A stretch of DNA of 39,142 nt from Gluconobacter japonicus (GTDB taxonomy: Bacteria; Pseudomonadota; Alphaproteobacteria; Acetobacterales; Acetobacteraceae), in assembly GCF_002723975.1 (NCBI RefSeq), contig NZ_BEWO01000020.1:1-39142 (forward strand). Direction: 5' to 3'. Below are positions 35,639 through 39,142 of this stretch, in pieces (the stretch's first letter is position 1; each line of letters opens with the position of its first letter). The translations under genes and the position numbers were made by a program. The notes beneath the pieces were generated by a model. That model saw nothing but the letters and a program-made list of their open reading frames with translations. It was not told where the DNA came from and ran no database searches.

Positions 35639-37168
35639 TTAACGCCTTGCAACCGAGGCTCTCAAACCCCGCCGGCGCGGCCAGAAAGCCAGAAGAACAC
35701 AGACAATCGACAGACCGAGCGGAATGGCGCGTCCATATCGGGAAAAAAGTGTGGGTGGCAGCGGAGACGGAATATTGCTGACCAGCACATCCGTCTTTCC
35801 CCACCCCAGTCTGGCTGTCTCCCGCCCGGCTGCATCGTAAACTGCGGAAATGCCGGTATTGTTCGCGAAAACAACCGGAAGCCCCTCTTCAACAGCCCGC
35901 ATCCGCCCAGTCGCCAAATGCTGACGTGGACCCGCACTGTCTCCATACCAGGCATCATTGGAAATAGTGACAAGCCAGTCCGGCCGATCATAAGATGCAA
36001 CAACGGAGCCTGAGAAGATGATCTCATAGCAGACCATCGGCCCCACCTTGCCAATATCCGGCATGCTCCAGGTTTTCAGTCCCGGCCCAGGCGTCAACAC
36101 ACCCGGCAAGACATTAAAGGGCAAAATCCAAGGCTGATATTCGCCAAACGGCACAAGACGGCTCTTGTCATAGATCGCAGCGATTTTCCCGTCCTGATCC
36201 ACAACTTCGAGACTGTTATACCAGTGACCGTTTTCTTCACGGTCAGAGCCAATCATTGCCGGAGCACCACCCGCAGCATGCGCAATAATCTGCCGGGCAA
36301 GATCATCTTCATCCAGCAAGCCCGGAAAGCCTGATTCCGGCCAGATCACAACACTCGGCCTATCGTCTCCCATCAGTCGAGCCTGTTGAACGCCCTGCGC
36401 CGTCATCCGGACATACCGACGGAAATTCTCGACGCTCTGTTTGTGGTCAATAATTTCTGCCTCGGGAACATTCCCCTGCACCAGAACAGCACGCGGATTG
36501 ATGACCGGCAGCGGCTGCAAAACTGACAACCGCCAGCCCCCCCCACCAACCCAGAGAACAGCACCAGCCAGAACCAGCAATGCCGCTCTCCGACCACGGA
36601 AGATCGCAAGAGAGGCCAAGACCAGCGCAAGTGTCAGACCATCCACACCCAGAACCGAAGCAGGCTGGATCAGCGCATCACCAAAGCGCCCCGGAAGTTC
36701 CAGATCGCTTCCCAGAGGGTTCCAGGGAAAGCCGGAGAAGATCAGCACACGCCCCATATCCACAGCAGTCCAGCTCCCGCCGAACATCAGCACACGCCTC
36801 CAGCCCGCCGGAACCAGACGGCACAGAACAGCCGGAACCGCGATCAGTGGGGCAATAATCAGGGACACACCCGGGGAGGCAAACGGAACCACCCACCAGA
36901 ATTCGTGCACGCGTGTCAGGATAGCGTTTGTCAGCCAGTACAAACCTGCGGTGTGGAACCCCATCCCGAACAGGAAGCCAGACAAAGCTGCGCCCTTCCA
37001 GGACGCAGCATCCTCAGCGGCCCGGTACAGAACCAGAAGCCCGAGGGGCAACGTGAAAAGCGCACAGACGGGCGGCAGAGACAGGGCCGCAAACGCCCCT
37101 GCCAGCACCATCAGGCCAGCAAGTCGCCAGCCATGAACAGGGAGCGTCGAAGTCATGAAGACGACCAT
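35639..37168 (-). CDS. lnt: Apolipoprotein N-acyltransferase Lnt
   Basis: A 509-residue inner-membrane enzyme that adds the third acyl chain to lipoproteins, completing maturation after Lgt and LspA. Several N-terminal hydrophobic helices (about 10-190) precede a nitrilase-like periplasmic domain. The Glu-Lys-Cys site is visible: Glu in VVIWPESGFPGL, Lys in IYDKSRLVPFGEYQPW and Cys in GPMVCYEIIFSG. A C-terminal helix (GRAIPLGLSIVCVLLAF) ends the protein. The ATG at 37168 has only a weak site, and the ATG at codon 5 is an alternative. The gene lies between the XRE gene and olsB, both on the same strand, with a terminator before it. Confidence 0.95.
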   Translation of the reverse strand: MVVFMTSTLPVHGWRLAGLMVLAGAFAALSLPPVCALFTLPLGLLVLYRAAEDAASWKGAALSGFLFGMGFHTAGLYWLTNAILTRVHEFWWVVPFASPGVSLIIAPLIAVPAVLCRLVPAGWRRVLMFGGSWTAVDMGRVLIFSGFPWNPLGSDLELPGRFGDALIQPASVLGVDGLTLALVLASLAIFRGRRAALLVLAGAVLWVGGGGWRLSVLQPLPVINPRAVLVQGNVPEAEIIDHKQSVENFRRYVRMTAQGVQQARLMGDDRPSVVIWPESGFPGLLDEDDLARQIIAHAAGGAPAMIGSDREENGHWYNSLEVVDQDGKIAAIYDKSRLVPFGEYQPWILPFNVLPGVLTPGPGLKTWSMPDIGKVGPMVCYEIIFSGSVVASYDRPDWLVTISNDAWYGDSAGPRQHLATGRMRAVEEGLPVVFANNTGISAVYDAAGRETARLGWGKTDVLVSNIPSPLPPTLFSRYGRAIPLGLSIVCVLLAFWPRRRGLRASVARR

Positions 37169-37179
37169 CCATCAAAATG

Positions 37180-37212
37180 AAAAAACGGCCGAGCCATGTC
37201 AGCCCGACCGTT
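37180..37212 (-). terminator. Terminator after olsB
   Basis: On the minus strand AACGGTCGGGC pairs with GCTCGGCCGTT (two wobble pairs) around TGACATG, followed by six T. It closes the fur-olsB operon before lnt. Confidence 0.88.
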
Positions 37213-37221
37213 ACAGGGATG

Positions 37222-38133
37222 TCAGGAGTCGAGAGCGTCCCGAAGGCGGCGCTCATAGTGACGGTAGTACTTGTCCGCCAAAAGCTCGCTTTTTACCAGA
37301 ACGGCAACATCCGTCGTGTTGAACTGCTCGTCCACCACTGCACCGTCACCCACATATCCGCCCAGACGGAGATACCCCTTGATGAGCGGCGGCAGCTTGT
37401 TCAGGCATGCGCGGTGATCCAGCGTATGGGGATCGACGCGCAGCATTTCCACATAGCGATCCGGTAAGGCGCGGATACGGAGCGCCGGCGGAGCCAGATG
37501 GTTGTGATGCATGTAGGTTAACTGATCGGCCACAGCATCCGGGTCCGTACCCGGCAGACTTCCGCAGCCAAACAGAACGTCAATACGATGCAGAAAGATA
37601 TAGGAGGCAATGCCGCGCCACAGAAGCTGCATGGCCGAACGACCACGATGCTCCCGCGCGACGCAGGAGCGTCCGACTTCCAGCAAACGTCCCGGAAATT
37701 CCGTCAGGGTCGAGATATCGTATTCGGAAGACGTGTAAAAACGACCAATCTTCTCGGCAGCATCAGAACGGAGCAGACGATAGGTCCCTACAACCCCTTC
37801 TGCACCCGACCCGATACTGTGATCGATGACGAGAAGATGATCCGCAACGTCGTCAAACTCGTCCACGTCGCGCTTGGTGCGGAACGTGCGTTCGTCGGGA
37901 TGAGCACCAAGCTCTTCAAAAAAGACCTTGTAACGGAGCGCCTGAGCAGCATCACGCTCGGCCTCAGTCTCCGCAATCCGCACTCCCAGAGACCCACCCC
38001 GAAGCTCCTGGAAGCCGCCATCGCGGTTCAGAGCCAACGTGGAGAGAGTCTCCATCTGCTTCAGCGTTTCTTCACTGCTGACGAGCGAATGGCCTGGCGC
38101 TGAGTTTTTATCCTCGGCCGAATTGGTGCTCAT
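37222..38133 (-). CDS. olsB: Ornithine lipid synthesis acyltransferase OlsB
   Basis: A 303-residue GNAT-like acyltransferase that puts a 3-hydroxy-fatty acyl group on the alpha-amino group of ornithine to give lyso-ornithine lipid. RIAETEAERDAAQALRYKVFFEELGA is the start of the domain, followed by DEFDDVADHLLVID, VVGTYRLLR and LLEVGRSCVAREHRGRSAMQLLWRGIASY, a pattern I know from PF13444 (OlsB and hemolysin-like acyltransferases). The N-terminus is extended by about 50 residues. The second enzyme, OlsA, is not adjacent. The ATG overlaps the fur stop (ATGA), so both come from one mRNA. Ornithine lipids replace phospholipids under stress and in acid-tolerant bacteria. Confidence 0.9.
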   Translation of the reverse strand: MSTNSAEDKNSAPGHSLVSSEETLKQMETLSTLALNRDGGFQELRGGSLGVRIAETEAERDAAQALRYKVFFEELGAHPDERTFRTKRDVDEFDDVADHLLVIDHSIGSGAEGVVGTYRLLRSDAAEKIGRFYTSSEYDISTLTEFPGRLLEVGRSCVAREHRGRSAMQLLWRGIASYIFLHRIDVLFGCGSLPGTDPDAVADQLTYMHHNHLAPPALRIRALPDRYVEMLRVDPHTLDHRACLNKLPPLIKGYLRLGGYVGDGAVVDEQFNTTDVAVLVKSELLADKYYRHYERRLRDALDS

Positions 38134-38663
38134 GTGTCGCTCTTGTTCCTGCTCTTGGGAAGCGGCCGCTTCGGGGTCTCTTTTTCGAGACGATGCCCGA
38201 ACAGCTCAATACGGTGAGAAACGAGATCGAATCCAAGACGCTGTGCAATCTGCGTCAGGAGACGGACGGGCTCGTCATCTTCGAATTCGATGACCCGGCC
38301 GCTATCCACGTCAATGAGATGATAATGGTGACCACTGTCGCTGGCTTCATAACGGGCACGCCCACCGCCAAAATCACGACGCTCAAGGATGCCCTTTTCT
38401 TCCAGCAGACGAACGGTGCGATACACCGTGGCCACGGAAATACGGCTGTCTATAGCCGATGCGCGGCGATACAGCTCTTCGACGTCCGGATGATCGTCAG
38501 CTTCAGACAACACATGGGCAATCACCCTGCGCTGTCCTGTCATTTTCAGACCATTCTCCACACAGAGGCGGGCAATGGGCGAATCATCCACAACGGCGGA
38601 ACCAGCTGGCTTCCGACCTTGCGTGCGGGTGCGTCTGTCCGCGACTTTCGTATCTACGACCAT
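38130..38663 (-). CDS. fur: Fur-family metalloregulator lacking Cys site
   Basis: A 177-residue repressor of the Fur family. The winged helix is GLKMTGQRRVIAHVL to SVATVYRTVRLLEEKGILERR. Site 2 ligands are kept: H58 (DDHPDVEELY), E106 (RYE), H113 and H115 in HHYH. Site 3 is altered: the Asp between the His residues is Tyr114, and the next acidic ligand position seems to be Val133. No CxxC structural zinc motif is present (IDVDSG instead of a Cys pair), as in many alphaproteobacterial Fur/Mur proteins. The stop overlaps the olsB start. The N-terminal 25 residues are extra and basic. Whether it senses iron, manganese or heme is not readable. Alternatives are Mur or Irr. Confidence 0.85.
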   Translation of the reverse strand: MVVDTKVADRRTRTQGRKPAGSAVVDDSPIARLCVENGLKMTGQRRVIAHVLSEADDHPDVEELYRRASAIDSRISVATVYRTVRLLEEKGILERRDFGGGRARYEASDSGHHYHLIDVDSGRVIEFEDDEPVRLLTQIAQRLGFDLVSHRIELFGHRLEKETPKRPLPKSRNKSDT

Positions 38664-38710
38664 AACAGCGGCCTAGCCGAAAAACGGACCATTTGTCCAA
38701 TCAGAGATGC

Positions 38711-38754
38711 AAATAAAAATACCGGCTTCCTGCGGATGAGGGTCAGGAAGCCGG
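38711..38754 (-). terminator. Terminator of mucR
   Basis: CCGGCTTCCTG (38722-38732) and CAGGAAGCCGG (38744-38754) form a perfect 11-bp stem. On the minus strand it is followed by TATTTTTATTT. It ends the mucR transcript just before the fur start. Confidence 0.88.
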
Positions 38755-38763
38755 GAAACATGA

Positions 38764-39142
38764 TCAATCGTCGTCGCGACGACGGCCGAGGCCGATCTTG
38801 CGAGCCAGGGAAGACCGGTGGCTTGCGTAGTTTGGAGCAACCATCGGATATTCCGGCGGCAGGCCCCAGCGCTCGCGGTATTCCTGCGGCGTCATGTTGT
38901 AAGCTGTCTTGAGGTGGCGACGGAGCAGCTTCAGCTTCTTACCGTCTTCAAGGCAGATGATGTAGTCGGGGAATACCGACTTGCGAGGCGGCACAGCCGG
39001 GACTGGCTTCTCAGCCGGCACTTCTTCCTGCACATCAACATTCGCAAGGGAATCATGTACCGAGCGAATAAGACCCGGAAGCGCGTCAGCTCCGATGTCA
39101 TGGCTGGATACATAAGCGGTAACGATCTGCGCAGTCAGGTGG
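38764..39142 (-). CDS. mucR: MucR/Ros-family transcriptional regulator (N-terminus beyond window)
   Basis: The frame is open to the right edge, so the first residues are missing; 125 codons are seen. The visible start HLTAQIVTAYVSSHDIGADALPGLIRSVHDSLANV is the MucR N-terminal region. The zinc-finger-like domain follows: DYIICLEDGKKLKLLRRHLKTAYNMTPQEYRERWGLPPEYPMVAPNYA, with the Cys and the His pair; the first Cys is not seen, as in MucR forms with altered fingers. It ends RKIGLGRRRDDD. MucR proteins are histone-like silencers that bind AT-rich DNA in alphaproteobacteria, and control exopolysaccharide, motility and cell-cycle genes. A shorter GTG start is not needed, since the family match goes on upstream of it. 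Confidence 0.93.
   Translation of the reverse strand, partial: HLTAQIVTAYVSSHDIGADALPGLIRSVHDSLANVDVQEEVPAEKPVPAVPPRKSVFPDYIICLEDGKKLKLLRRHLKTAYNMTPQEYRERWGLPPEYPMVAPNYASHRSSLARKIGLGRRRDDD

Overview
The window looks like chromosome of a GC-rich alphaproteobacterium, most likely an acetic acid bacterium (Acetobacteraceae, Gluconobacter/Acetobacter type). This is inferred from gene content: several TonB-dependent receptors, an OprB porin, an exported aldose epimerase, glnK-amtB, an ornithine-lipid acyltransferase, MucR and a Fur-family regulator without Cys zinc sites. No database search was possible.

Layout. 1-2055 is AT-rich and unlike the rest; it holds one long minus-strand gene running off the left edge (HAD-type protein of polysaccharide loci), probably the end of an acquired island. 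2.0-4.9 kb has a Cdd1/helix-hairpin-helix protein, an SDR dehydrogenase, an exported two-lobed retropepsin-like protein without catalytic Asp, and a small secreted PsiF-like protein. 5.0-6.7 kb is the glnK-amtB ammonium operon. 6.8-18.6 kb is an outer-membrane uptake region: two large TonB-dependent receptors, a siderophore-type receptor, an MscS-like channel, and a UbiH-family hydroxylase overlapping cysE. 18.7-22.6 kb has exported galactose mutarotase, mlaA-mlaC, a stand-alone pilus/secretin N-domain protein and a GNAT acetyltransferase. 22.7-28.1 kb has ettA, a CAU-anticodon tRNA, a FUSC-family efflux protein coupled to a 14-codon leader frame, a small secreted protein and ppa. 28.1-30.3 kb has oprB with a structured leader and a TTG start, then two identical tRNA-Gly(GCC) genes in tandem. 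30.4-32.3 kb is cnoX, a LON-domain protein and a Trm112-family protein. 32.2-39.1 kb has a soluble globin-coupled chemoreceptor, a lipoprotein, a tyrosine phosphatase, an XRE regulator, lnt, a fur-olsB pair overlapping by ATGA, and the C-terminal part of mucR.

Common themes are the cell envelope (lipoprotein acylation, ornithine lipid, Mla lipid trafficking, porin and receptors), iron and metal uptake and control, and nitrogen sensing. Three genes are easy to miss: the left-edge HAD gene (open at the edge), the 59-residue Trm112 protein, and the upstream part of mucR (open at the right edge). Start codons were revised for several genes (glnK GTG, galM GTG, mlaA, ettA, oprB TTG, FUSC GTG) from ribosome-binding-site spacing and family length.

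I did not find a clearly new multi-gene system. The best leads are the fur-olsB operon with altered Fur metal ligands, the leader-coupled FUSC gene, the hairpin-rich oprB leader, the degenerate retropepsin and the foreign left edge.
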